Positions 1 through 7,323 of a DNA stretch of 36,075 nt are shown in pieces. The stretch is from assembly GCA_021155205.1 (NCBI GenBank), contig JAJNPS010000042.1, positions 1 to 36,075 on the forward strand. Reading direction: 5' to 3'. Position numbers and translations under genes: made by a program. The notes under the pieces were generated by a model. It saw only the letters and a list, made by a program, of their open reading frames with translations. It had not been told where the DNA came from and searched no databases. Each line of letters opens with the position of its first letter. The stretch's first letter is position 1. This stretch comes from Rhodobacterales bacterium (lineage in GTDB: Bacteria > Pseudomonadota > Alphaproteobacteria > Rhodobacterales > Rhodobacteraceae).

Positions 1-87
1 CGCCAGGTCGCCGAGCTTCAGATCAGGGCCGCGATCCTGAACCGCTTCACCGCCCTCGGAACACCTCTCACGCAGCGCGCAGGATAG
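1..87 (+). CDS. IS5-family transposase, C-terminal fragment (5' end outside window)
   Basis: The reading frame is open from base 1 to the TAG at 85-87 and gives 28 residues that begin RQVAELQIRAAILNRF and end TQRAG. This matches from memory the conserved C-terminus of IS5-family DDE transposases common in Rhodobacteraceae (a tail of the type DRQVAE-QVR-AVLNR-TALG-PVT). The catalytic residues lie upstream of the window. It is followed by about 50 bases and the terminal inverted repeat, as expected for the 3' end of such an element. Whether the full copy is intact cannot be judged here. Confidence 0.7.
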   Translation, partial: RQVAELQIRAAILNRFTALGTPLTQRAG

Positions 88-141
88 GTCCGTCCAGCGT
101 AAGGGAAACTCCGGACTTCAAACGATTTGCGCAACAAAGCC
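1..141 (+). mobile_element. Right end of an IS5-family (IS903-group-like) insertion sequence
   Basis: The first 87 bases encode the tail of a transposase. About 50 bases later the sequence ends in GCAACAAAGCC (131-141). Its complement, GGCTTTGTTGC, resembles the terminal inverted repeat of IS903-group IS5 elements. The other end lies outside the window, so target duplication cannot be checked and the exact boundary could shift by a base or two. The element sits directly upstream of a truncated integrase gene. Confidence 0.72.
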
Positions 142-165
142 CTTCAACACCACCACTTCCATGGG

Positions 166-194
166 GTACCAAACGAAATCGCGTGTACCAAACG
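166..194 (+). repeat. Two 10-bp direct repeats upstream of the integrase fragment
   Basis: GTACCAAACG occurs at 166-175 and again at 185-194, 19 bp apart start to start and ending 11 bp before the likely integrase ATG at 206. Paired short repeats at this position could bind a recombinase or a regulator of the integrase promoter. That role is inferred from position only. Confidence 0.45.
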
Positions 195-205
195 GGGGTC
201 CGGCC

Positions 206-769
206 ATGGGCACGATCACCGCGCGCAAGCGCAAGGACGACAGCGTTGCCTTCATGGCGCGCGTGCGGGTTATGCGCGACGGGGTCACTTACCATGAGAC
301 GGAAACCTTTGACAGGCGTCACGCTGCGACGTCGTGGATCAAGAAGCGCGAGCGCGAACTTGCCAGGCCCGGCGTGATCACCGCGGACAAAGCGACCGAC
401 CCACCACTGGCAAAAGCGATCGATCGGTATACCGAGGAGTCCTTGAAGGAGATTGGTCGGACAAAAGCCCAGGTTCTGAGGGCGATCAAGCACTACCCTA
501 TCGCGGATATGCCTTGTTCCACCATCAACTCCAAAGACATCATCGAGTTTCCTCAGTCCCTGACGGGCCAGCCTCAGACCGTCGGCAACTACGCCAGCCA
601 CCCCGCCGCTGTCTTTGCGGTCGCACGACCGATGTGGGACTACGGCTTGACTGTCAGCGAGATGAAAGACGCCATTTTTGTCGCCCGTCGTATGGGCATC
701 GTCTCCCGCTCTGCCCAGCGCGACCGGCGACCGGATATTGACGAGATCGACAGGCGGAGATGTTTTTAG
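206..769 (+). pseudogene. Truncated tyrosine-type site-specific integrase (N-terminal part only)
   Basis: The product of 187 residues begins MGTITARKRKDD, the start typical of a family of Rhodobacteraceae phage or island integrases. It has the N-terminal arm-binding region (AFMARVRV, the TYHETETFDRR segment, TSWIKKRERELARPG). A core-binding domain follows, with weak versions of the family motifs QTVGNYASH and VFAVARPMWDYG. The frame ends at 769 soon after RRPDIDEIDR, just where the catalytic domain with its Arg-His-Arg-Tyr residues should begin. Family members are about 350-400 residues. The protein therefore cannot recombine DNA, and I read it as a decayed remnant. ATG 206 is preferred over an in-frame ATG at 161 because of the family N-terminus. 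The IS5 end lies 64 bp upstream. Confidence 0.75.
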
Positions 770-1097
770 TCGGTCCCGAGGCAAAGATGTTGGTCTCGCG
801 TTCGCGGTTCAGATCTGATATCCAATGCGAAGCAACGGTACTTTTCGAGCTCGGTTTGAGCGCTTGCAGGGACGCTTTAAAGTGCAACCCGACGGCAAAT
901 GACGCCGATAGATACCGAAACCACAAAAATATTCTTCCGGCCGTTTTCTCAATGAAATCAAAAGCGTAGCATTTTGACGCCCGCGCAGTCGGAAAATGAC
1001 CGTCAAAACGGGTTCTTATCATATATTTTTCAATGGCTTATGGGCACTTCAGACAATCGAGTGGGACAGGGCGCAAGCCCGTCCGGAAGAGGTGGCG
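770..1097. other. Gene-poor, relatively AT-rich gap after the integrase fragment
   Basis: No reading frame here has a recognisable product. The stretch is visibly richer in A and T than its surroundings, especially about 920-1045 (runs such as AAAAATATT and ATATATTTTT). It contains one perfect inverted repeat (972-979 with 1001-1008). It probably holds decayed mobile-element DNA plus the upstream region of the acetyltransferase at 1098. Confidence 0.5.
972..1008. repeat. Perfect 8-bp inverted repeat with a 21-nt spacer
   Basis: TTTTGACG at 972-979 is matched by CGTCAAAA at 1001-1008. It lies about 90 bp upstream of the acetyltransferase start. It could be an operator, a weak hairpin or a remnant of a mobile-element end. 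The sequence alone does not decide. Confidence 0.45.
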
Positions 1098-1700
1098 ATG
1101 CAGATCGAGGCGGCAACTGCAGGGGATTTCGAGGCAGCGGTCGGCTGTGCGGTCGCAGCCTTTTCCGACGACCCAATCGTGTCGGCCTTTTTCGATGACA
1201 GCCCCATCGGGCGAACCGAGGCAAGCAGGCTGTTCTTCGGCTTCCTGCTCGAGGCGCGCCTTGCGCTCGGGATGCCCGTGCTTGTCGCCCGCAACGGCGG
1301 GCAGATCATCGGCCTTGCCATGGGGATGGATGCGACCGGGGCCGAATGGCCCGCCGAAACCAGCCGCCGCTGGGACGCATTCGTGGCCAGGAATCCCGGC
1401 GTCGCGGGGCGCATCGCAACCTATGAAGCCATTGTGGACGCGGCCCGGCTGACGGGACCGAACTGGTATCTCGGCGTCCTCGCCGTCGATCCGTCGATCC
1501 AGGGAACCGGCATCGGCACGGCGCTGCTGCGGGCATTCCTTGACCTTGTCGATGCCGATCCTGCGTCCATTGGAACCAGTCTGGAAACCGGCAGCCCTGC
1601 GAACTGCCGATTCTATCATCGCTTCGGATTTCAGGAACGGACCGCAGGCGCGCTTGGCGCAGCGACGTTGTGCGTCCTGTATAGGCCCCGTCCCACCTGA
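1098..1700 (+). CDS. GNAT-family N-acetyltransferase
   Basis: This is a 200-residue protein of the GNAT fold, which moves an acetyl group from acetyl-CoA to an amine; the substrate is unknown. The acetyl-CoA pyrophosphate loop is seen near residue 135 in the stretch LGVLAVDPSIQGTGIGTALL, the usual V-P-x(n)-Q/R-x-x-G-x-G/A pattern. It is followed by the family C-terminus with an Asn and FYHRFGFQE. The start at ATG 1098 is chosen because GGAAGAGG lies 6-13 bases before it and MQIEAATAGDFEAAV is a typical GNAT beginning. A longer in-frame start at 996 would add 34 unlikely residues. It stands alone, next to the integrase scar and before an alcohol dehydrogenase, with no clear functional link to either. 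Confidence 0.8.
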   Translation: MQIEAATAGDFEAAVGCAVAAFSDDPIVSAFFDDSPIGRTEASRLFFGFLLEARLALGMPVLVARNGGQIIGLAMGMDATGAEWPAETSRRWDAFVARNPGVAGRIATYEAIVDAARLTGPNWYLGVLAVDPSIQGTGIGTALLRAFLDLVDADPASIGTSLETGSPANCRFYHRFGFQERTAGALGAATLCVLYRPRPT

Positions 1701-1777
1701 GACATCCTCATCCGCCGCTTGCCCGGCAGGCAAACCCGTGCAAGGTTCACGCCAACCAGACGGATGCATTGTACCCC

Positions 1778-2776
1778 ATGCAAGCCTTGCGCCTTCACGC
1801 CGTCCATGACCTGCGCCTGACCGACGTCGCTGTTCCGCAACCCGGCCCCGGTGAAGTGCAGGTCCGGGTCGAGGCGGCAGGGATTTGCGGCACCGACCGG
1901 CATCTGTTCCTGGGCGAGTTTCCATGCCGGCCACCGGTCACGCTGGGGCACGAATTTTCCGGCATCGTCACCGCGACGGGTGCAGGCGTGACCCTGCCCG
2001 CAGGTACCCGCGTCACCTGCGATCCGAACACGCCCTGCCTGTCATGCGACCAATGCCTGCGGGGCCGGGTGAACCTGTGTCAGCGCAATTCCGTAACCGG
2101 CATTACCCGCGACGGGGGTTTTGCACCCTATGCAGTGTTCCCGGCGCACAAGGCCATTGCCCTGCCCGCCGACCTGCATCCCCACCATGGTGCATTCTGC
2201 GAACCCCTGGCCTGCACGATCCATGGCCTTGACATGGCCGCCCCCGTTCCTGGCGAAAGGGTCATCATCCTCGGCGGCGGGGTCATCGGTCTTTTGGCGC
2301 TGCAACTGGCGCGCAATGCCGGGGCCGAGGTGCTGATGCTCACGCGCCATGCGGGCAAGCGCGATATTGCGATGGCGCTGGGCGCCAGCGTCACCGCCGC
2401 CACGCCGCAAGAGGCGCTGAACCTCTGGCCCAAGGGTGCGGATGTGCTGTTGGAATGCGCGGGTGCGGTCGAGACGGTGGAGGCCGCCCCGTCCCTGACC
2501 CGATCCGGCGGGCGGATCGTCGTCCTTGGTGTGCTGCCAAAGGGCCAGCGGGTCCGCATCGAACCTTTTGACCTTCTGTTCCGCGAAATCCAGGTGCTGC
2601 ACAGCTTCATCAATCCGTTTACCCAAGGTCGCGCCGCCGCGATGATCGCGGGCGGATCGGTTCAGGTCACGCCGCTGATTTCCCGCACGATCCCGCTCGA
2701 CGCCGCCGCGGACGCCATCGCCAACCCGCCGCGGGCGGGCGAGGTGCGCGTGCTGGTGATCCCGGATCAGGGCTGA
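1778..2776 (+). CDS. Zinc-dependent alcohol/polyol dehydrogenase (medium-chain dehydrogenase family)
   Basis: The protein of 332 residues belongs to the zinc MDR group (threonine and sorbitol dehydrogenase type) that oxidises an alcohol with NAD(P)+. Visible signs are the catalytic zinc ligands Cys37 in CGTDRH, His58-Glu59 in GHEFSG and Glu142 in CEPLAC. The structural zinc loop has Cys87, 90, 93 and 101. The nucleotide-binding GGGVIG is near 166-171. The full domain set is present and the length is normal. ATG 1778 is preferred; a TTG three codons upstream is possible. The substrate cannot be told from sequence. No sugar transporter or regulator is adjacent, so it may be a stand-alone gene. 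Confidence 0.85.
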   Translation: MQALRLHAVHDLRLTDVAVPQPGPGEVQVRVEAAGICGTDRHLFLGEFPCRPPVTLGHEFSGIVTATGAGVTLPAGTRVTCDPNTPCLSCDQCLRGRVNLCQRNSVTGITRDGGFAPYAVFPAHKAIALPADLHPHHGAFCEPLACTIHGLDMAAPVPGERVIILGGGVIGLLALQLARNAGAEVLMLTRHAGKRDIAMALGASVTAATPQEALNLWPKGADVLLECAGAVETVEAAPSLTRSGGRIVVLGVLPKGQRVRIEPFDLLFREIQVLHSFINPFTQGRAAAMIAGGSVQVTPLISRTIPLDAAADAIANPPRAGEVRVLVIPDQG

Positions 2777-2961
2777 TCGCTTCAGATCGGTTGATGACAA
2801 CGCTCCTCGGTTCTGGTGCAATCGTGGTCCCGCAGGCCGCACGGTCCTGCGCGCCCCGAAAACGTGTCTGCCGCGCGACCGGCGCCCGGAAACGTTCGAG
2901 CGTCGGCGCGGTGCAGCGTCGCGCGGCCATGCGGACCGATTGCAAAGACACCTCAGTTGAA

Positions 2962-2990
2962 CCCTGCCCTAAACCCGGGCGGGGATTTTT
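2962..2990 (+). terminator. Hairpin followed by a T-run between the dehydrogenase and the P-loop gene
   Basis: CCCTGCCC pairs with GGGCGGG (one bulged T) around a short TAAACCC loop. ATTTTT follows at once. It could end transcription from the dehydrogenase gene. Since it also lies 52 bp before the next gene, it could instead act as a leader attenuator for the P-loop/metA unit. Confidence 0.55.
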
Positions 2991-3041
2991 CGTTGTGAAG
3001 GGCGGTCCCCGCGGCTAACAGATGCCCCGAGGAGCAACGCA

Positions 3042-3911
3042 ATGATCTACCCGACCGGCAGGCACTATCGGACCAGCGCATCCAAGCGGGTGCTTCTGTT
3101 CGGCATGTCGGGCCTTGGAAAGACGCATCTTTCCAACATGCTGCGGGACGACGCGGGGTGGTTCCACTATTCCGTCGATTACCGCATCGGCACCCGCTAC
3201 ATGGGCGAATACATCGCCGACAATTTCAAGCGTGAGGCGATGCGCGTGCCCTTGCTGCGCGAGTTGTTGATGACGGATTCGGTCTATATCGCGTCCAACA
3301 TCACCTTCGACAATCTGGCGCCGCTGTCGACCTATCTGGGCAGGCCCGGCGATCCGGCAAAGGGCGGGCTGCCCTTTGGCGAGTACATGAAGCGCCAGGA
3401 CCAGCACCGCCAGGCCGAGATCGCCGCGATGCTGGATGCAAAGCGGTTCATTGATCGCGCGTCAGACCTTTATGGCTATGCCAACTTTGTCTGCGACACC
3501 TCCGGGTCGATCTGCGAGGTGGTCGATCCCGACAACCCCGACGACCCCGTGCTGACCTGCCTGGCCGAACAACTGCTCATGGTCTGGATCAAGGGATCGG
3601 ACGCGCATACGGCCGAGCTTGTCCGCCGGTTCGACCGCGCGCCCAAGCCGATGTACTATCAGCCGGATTTTCTTCATGCGATGTGGCAAGACTATCGTTC
3701 AACCCATTCCGTGACCGACGAAACCTGCGATCCCGATCACTTTGTGCGCTGGACCTATGCGCGCGCCCTGGCGCACCGCCAGCCGCGCTATGGCGCGATG
3801 GCGCGCTGGGGGGTGACTGTCACCGCCGAGGAGGTGGCGCGCGTCACAAGCCCTGCAGTCTTTGATGACCTGATGGTGCAGGCCATTGATCGCAAGGCCG
3901 CGACGGACTAA
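3042..3911 (+). CDS. P-loop NTPase of unknown function, upstream of metA
   Basis: The 289-residue soluble protein has a clear Walker A motif GMSGLGKT at residues 21-28, right after a short strand (RVLLF), as in small P-loop kinases and related ATPases. I see no ABC, AAA+ or GTPase signature. The central region is rich in Asp and aromatic residues (YGYANFVCDTSG near 145). The C-terminal part contains a helical stretch rich in basic and aromatic residues. The start has AGGAG a few bases upstream (GAGGAGCAACGC). metA follows after 34 bases, so the two are probably co-transcribed. That would suggest a role linked to methionine synthesis, but no known pathway enzyme fits. A nucleotide or small-molecule kinase is possible. 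Function unknown. Confidence 0.75.
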   Translation: MIYPTGRHYRTSASKRVLLFGMSGLGKTHLSNMLRDDAGWFHYSVDYRIGTRYMGEYIADNFKREAMRVPLLRELLMTDSVYIASNITFDNLAPLSTYLGRPGDPAKGGLPFGEYMKRQDQHRQAEIAAMLDAKRFIDRASDLYGYANFVCDTSGSICEVVDPDNPDDPVLTCLAEQLLMVWIKGSDAHTAELVRRFDRAPKPMYYQPDFLHAMWQDYRSTHSVTDETCDPDHFVRWTYARALAHRQPRYGAMARWGVTVTAEEVARVTSPAVFDDLMVQAIDRKAATD

Positions 3912-3945
3912 ATCCCCTGCCGCCCGCCGCAAAGGACAAAGACGG

Positions 3946-4863
3946 ATGCCGATCACCCTGCCCCAGACCCTGCCCGCCTTTGACGTGCTGTCGCGCGAAG
4001 GTGTCATGGTCATGTCGCCCGAACGGGCGGCGCGGCAGGACATCCGGCCGCTCAGGATCGCGCTCTTGAATCTGATGCCGAAGAAAATCCAGACCGAGAC
4101 GCAGTTTGCCCGCCTGATCGGGGCGACGCCCTTGCAGATCGACCTGCATCTGATCCGCATGTCCGAACACCAGACCAGGACCACGGCGGCGGCGCATATG
4201 GAAACCTTTTACCGCCCGTTTCAGGATCTAGGAAACGAGAAATTCGACGGCCTGATCATAACCGGCGCGCCGATCGAACATCTGCCCTTTGACGAGGTCA
4301 CATACTGGACCGAACTGCAGCAGGTGATGGACTGGACCCAGACCCATGTGCATTCCACCTTTGGCGTCTGCTGGGGCGGCATGGCCATGATCAACCATTT
4401 TCACGGTGTGCAGAAACACATGCTGCCCGCCAAGGCCTTTGGCTGTTTTCGGCATCGCAACCTGTCGCCGACCTCGCCCTATCTGCGGGGTTTTTCGGAC
4501 GATTTCATCATTCCCGTCAGCCGCTGGACCGAAATGCGCGAGGCCGAGATCGCGGCGGCACCGGGATTGCGCACGCTTTTGGGGTCGGACGAGGTCGGTC
4601 CCTGTCTGGTCGAGGATCCCGCGCACCGCGCGCTCTACATCTTCAACCACTTTGAATATGACAGCGACACGCTGAAACAGGAATATGACCGCGATGTCGC
4701 GGCCGGCACGCCGATCAACGTGCCGCTGAACTATTACCCCGATGACAATCCCGCGATGCCGCCCTTGAACCGCTGGCGCAGCCACGCACATCTCCTCTAT
4801 GGCAACTGGATCAACGAGATTTACCAGACCACGCATTATGACATTGATGCGATTGGGACTTAG
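3946..4863 (+). CDS. metA: Homoserine O-acetyltransferase of the MetA family (annotated as MetA/MetAA)
   Basis: This enzyme activates the hydroxyl of L-homoserine in methionine synthesis in the cytoplasm. The 305-residue product is full length. It carries the catalytic Cys142 (FGVCWGG) and the His235/Glu237 pair (NHFEYDSD) at exactly the positions numbered in the E. coli enzyme. Residue 111 is Glu (TGAPIEHLPF). In this family Glu111 is the determinant of acetyl-CoA use, whereas Gly at this position goes with succinyl-CoA. I therefore call it an acetyltransferase although databases often say succinyltransferase. The start at 3946 follows AAAGGACAAAGACGG. It is preceded by a P-loop gene, and its 3' end overlaps the following hydrolase gene. 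I looked for a SAM-II riboswitch upstream and did not find one. Confidence 0.93.
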   Translation: MPITLPQTLPAFDVLSREGVMVMSPERAARQDIRPLRIALLNLMPKKIQTETQFARLIGATPLQIDLHLIRMSEHQTRTTAAAHMETFYRPFQDLGNEKFDGLIITGAPIEHLPFDEVTYWTELQQVMDWTQTHVHSTFGVCWGGMAMINHFHGVQKHMLPAKAFGCFRHRNLSPTSPYLRGFSDDFIIPVSRWTEMREAEIAAAPGLRTLLGSDEVGPCLVEDPAHRALYIFNHFEYDSDTLKQEYDRDVAAGTPINVPLNYYPDDNPAMPPLNRWRSHAHLLYGNWINEIYQTTHYDIDAIGT

Positions 4864-5788
4864 CAGCCTTGTCGCACTCGGCCTGATCGCCGCCGCAACG
4901 GCCTGGCGCACGCAGTCGCGCGAGGCGGCGGCGCTTGCGGCGCAAGGGACCGAAGGCAGCTTCGTGACCGTGGACGGGCAGCGGGTGCATTACCTGCAGG
5001 TCGGTCAGGGACCGGATGTCGTGCTGATCCACGGCGCGTCCGGGTCGCTGCGCGATTTCACCTTTGCGCTGATGCCGCGGCTGGCCGAACGCTACCGCGT
5101 GACCGCATTCGACCGCCCCGGTCTTGGGCTTTCGGATCCCTTTGCCGATGGCGGGACGGGACTTCTGGCGCAGGCGCGGATTCTGCGCAAGGCAGGCGAG
5201 GCGCTGGGCATAACGAACCCCGTGCTGGTCGGGCACAGCTATGGCGGGTCGGTCGCGCTGGCCTGGGCGCTGGAGACCCCGCCCGAGGCGCTGGTGCTGA
5301 TCGCGGCACCGTCTTTGCCGTGGCCGGGCGGGCTTGACCCGTGGTACCGCCTGAACGATAGCCGCATCGGGCGCGCCGTGTTTGTGCCCCTGGCCGCCGC
5401 CTGGGTTCCGATGTCCTTTGTGCGCCGCGCGATCCAGGGCGTCTTTGCCCCCGAGACGGCACCCGCGGGCTATGCCGACCATGTCGGGGTGGCGCTGACG
5501 TCGCGTGCGTCGGTGCTGGCGATCAATGCGGCGCAGGTCAACGCGCTGCGCGACGAAATCGTGGCGATGGAGCCGCGCTATCGGACGCTGACCCTGCCGG
5601 TGGAACTGGTGCATGGCGATGCCGACACGATTGTCCCCTTGGCCATCCATTCCGGGCCTCTGTCCAAACTGCTTCCGAACGCACAACTGACGGTGCTGGC
5701 CGGGGCTGGCCACATGCCGCAGCAGACCCGGCCGGACGCGGTCATCGCCGCAATCGACCGGGCCGCCGCGCGCGCCGGATTGCGATAG
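4838..5788 (+). CDS. Alpha/beta hydrolase, membrane-anchored or exported
   Basis: The protein is about 316 residues. A hydrophobic N-terminal segment (residues 4-23) reads as a signal anchor or signal peptide. The fold signature follows: oxyanion HGASG (65-69), nucleophile elbow GHSYGG with Ser134, acid DADTIVP, and the final His in AGAGHMPQ. It hydrolyses an ester, amide or epoxide bond, but the substrate is not evident. The gene starts inside metA (ATG 4838 overlaps by 26 bases; ATG 4847 is an alternative), which suggests co-expression with metA. MetX is itself an alpha/beta hydrolase-fold acyltransferase, but this protein has the ordinary hydrolase motif and an export signal, so I do not call it MetX. 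Confidence 0.82.
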   Translation: MTLMRLGLSSLVALGLIAAATAWRTQSREAAALAAQGTEGSFVTVDGQRVHYLQVGQGPDVVLIHGASGSLRDFTFALMPRLAERYRVTAFDRPGLGLSDPFADGGTGLLAQARILRKAGEALGITNPVLVGHSYGGSVALAWALETPPEALVLIAAPSLPWPGGLDPWYRLNDSRIGRAVFVPLAAAWVPMSFVRRAIQGVFAPETAPAGYADHVGVALTSRASVLAINAAQVNALRDEIVAMEPRYRTLTLPVELVHGDADTIVPLAIHSGPLSKLLPNAQLTVLAGAGHMPQQTRPDAVIAAIDRAAARAGLR

Positions 5789-5834
5789 CGCCCCCGCCCC
5801 GCCATACTGCGCCAAACCATTGAAGGAATACCCC

Positions 5835-6713
5835 ATGACCCTGCCCTTTGACGGCGCGATCAGCCGCTATTTCCGCGAGGGTGCCCCGGCAGATGTGCGC
5901 AAGGCCATCGAAAAGGGGGACAAGGATGACATCCTGACCAAGTCCTATCCCTATCGCGAGGAAATGAAGGGCAAAGAGTACGATGCCCGGATGGAAGCGC
6001 TGCAGATCGAACTGGTCAAGATGCAGGCCGACATCAAGGCCACCGGCAAGCGGGTGATCCTGGTCTTTGAAGGCCGCGATGCCGCCGGCAAGGGGGGGGC
6101 CATCGAGGCGGTACGGAGGAACCTGAACCCGCGCGTGGCCAACATCGTCGCCCTGTCCAAACCCACCGAACGCGAGGCTGCGCAGTGGTATTTCCAGCGC
6201 TATGTGGACTGGTTTCCCGCGCTTGGGGAAATCGCGCTTTATGATCGCAGCTGGTACAACCGCGCCATGATCGAGCATGTCTTCGGGTTCTGCACCTCTG
6301 CTCAGCGCGCCAAGTTCTTTCGCCAGCTGCCGGAATTCGAGACGATGATCGCCGAGGAAGGCTTTGTGTTCGTGAAATTCTGGCTGGAGGTCGGTCGCGC
6401 CGAACAGTTGCGCCGGTTCCTTGCGCGCGAGGCCGATCCGCTGAAGCAATGGAAACTCAGCCAGATCGACATCGACGGGCTGGCCAAGTGGCACGACTAT
6501 TGCACCGTGCTCGACGAGACGATGAAAAAGACCGATTTCAAGTTCGCGCCCTGGACGGTGATCCTGTCGGACGACAAGAAACGCGCCCGCATCGCCGCGA
6601 TCCAGACCGTGCTGCACGCCGTCGACTACAAGGGCCGCGACACCGACGCCATCGGCAAGATCGACAGAGCCATCTGCGGCGGACCGGGCTTGCGGCCCAG
6701 GGACGATGCGTGA
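5835..6713 (+). CDS. ppk2: Polyphosphate kinase 2 (PPK2)
   Basis: PPK2 transfers phosphate between polyphosphate and nucleoside (di)phosphates. The 292-residue product has the single PPK2 domain with Walker A GRDAAGKGG (80-88), Walker B-like ALYDRSWYNR and the lid region around KQWKLSQID. The one-domain size fits class I or III enzymes that favour NDP phosphorylation; class assignment is inference. AAGGAA lies 7-12 bases before ATG 5835. The stop codon overlaps the GTG start of the following TetR gene (GTGA), so the regulator is likely translated by coupling and may control this gene or the unit. Confidence 0.92.
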   Translation: MTLPFDGAISRYFREGAPADVRKAIEKGDKDDILTKSYPYREEMKGKEYDARMEALQIELVKMQADIKATGKRVILVFEGRDAAGKGGAIEAVRRNLNPRVANIVALSKPTEREAAQWYFQRYVDWFPALGEIALYDRSWYNRAMIEHVFGFCTSAQRAKFFRQLPEFETMIAEEGFVFVKFWLEVGRAEQLRRFLAREADPLKQWKLSQIDIDGLAKWHDYCTVLDETMKKTDFKFAPWTVILSDDKKRARIAAIQTVLHAVDYKGRDTDAIGKIDRAICGGPGLRPRDDA

Positions 6714-7321
6714 AGCGCGGCTATCACCATGGCAACCTGCGTCAGGCGCTGGTCGATGCAACGCTGGCACTGATCGCGGACAAGGGCCCGCAGGGCTTTA
6801 CCGTGTCCGAGGCCGCCAAGGTCGCCGATGTGACGCCCGCCGCCGTCTACCGGCATTTCTCGGGCCGCGACGATCTGCTGGCAGAGGTCGCGCGGCAGGG
6901 CTTTGACATCTTTGCCGCCCTGATGGAATACGCCTATGACAATGGCCGCCCGTCGCCCCTTGCGGCATTCGAGGCGACGGGGCGCGCATATCTCGCATTC
7001 GCGCAGAAATATCCCGGTCACTACAAGGCGATGTTTGAATCCGGCCTGTCCCCCGCCGACCATCCCGATCTGGCCCATGTTGCCGCCAAGGCGCGCGGCG
7101 TTCTGGAACGCGCGGCCGAGGCGCTGTCACTGCAACTGCCACCCGGCAGGCGCCCCCCGGCGACCATGTTTTCGGCCCATATCTGGGCCATGAGTCATGG
7201 CGTGGTCGAACTGTTCACCCGCGGCAACGGCGGCAATACCCAGTTCCGCCCCGAAGAACTGCTGGAGGCCGGGATCGGCATCTACCTGCGGGGCTTGGGC
7301 CTGCTGGCGGCGGACCGCTAG
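6710..7321 (+). CDS. TetR/AcrR-family transcriptional regulator (WHG C-terminal domain type)
   Basis: This is a 203-residue one-component repressor. The N-terminal helix-turn-helix spans roughly residues 5-50 (YHHGNLRQALVDATLALI, then VSEAAKVADVTPAAVYRHF), the standard TetR_N pattern. The C-terminal ligand domain includes IWAMSHGVVELFT, matching the WHG-type TetR C-domain. It starts with GTG at 6710, overlapping the ppk2 stop by four bases, and no better start exists downstream. The ligand is unknown. Its coupling to ppk2 suggests either autoregulation of this operon or control of an unlinked target. The gene ends 2 bp from the stop codon of the convergent gene at 7324. Confidence 0.88.
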   Translation: MKRGYHHGNLRQALVDATLALIADKGPQGFTVSEAAKVADVTPAAVYRHFSGRDDLLAEVARQGFDIFAALMEYAYDNGRPSPLAAFEATGRAYLAFAQKYPGHYKAMFESGLSPADHPDLAHVAAKARGVLERAAEALSLQLPPGRRPPATMFSAHIWAMSHGVVELFTRGNGGNTQFRPEELLEAGIGIYLRGLGLLAADR

Positions 7322-7323
7322 GA

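Noticed and set aside
68..784. Long open frame on the minus strand across the integrase fragment
   Set aside because: It is antisense to a recognisable integrase N-terminus and has no recognisable domain; long antisense frames are common in GC-rich DNA.
760..1022. Short frames on both strands in the AT-rich gap
   Set aside because: No start with a good ribosome-binding site and no recognisable product; likely chance frames in decayed DNA.
2791..3018. Small plus-strand frame (75 aa) after the dehydrogenase
   Set aside because: It spans the terminator-like hairpin, has a composition of random GC-rich frames and has no ribosome-binding site.
2777..3041. A SAM-II or similar riboswitch upstream of the metA unit
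   Set aside because: The conserved single-strand and pseudoknot motifs of SAM-II are not visible; only a simple hairpin with a T-run is present.
4838..5788. MetX (alpha/beta hydrolase-fold homoserine acetyltransferase) next to metA
   Set aside because: The protein has a signal anchor, a hydrolase-type GHSYGG elbow and no MetX-specific motifs; it is an ordinary alpha/beta hydrolase.
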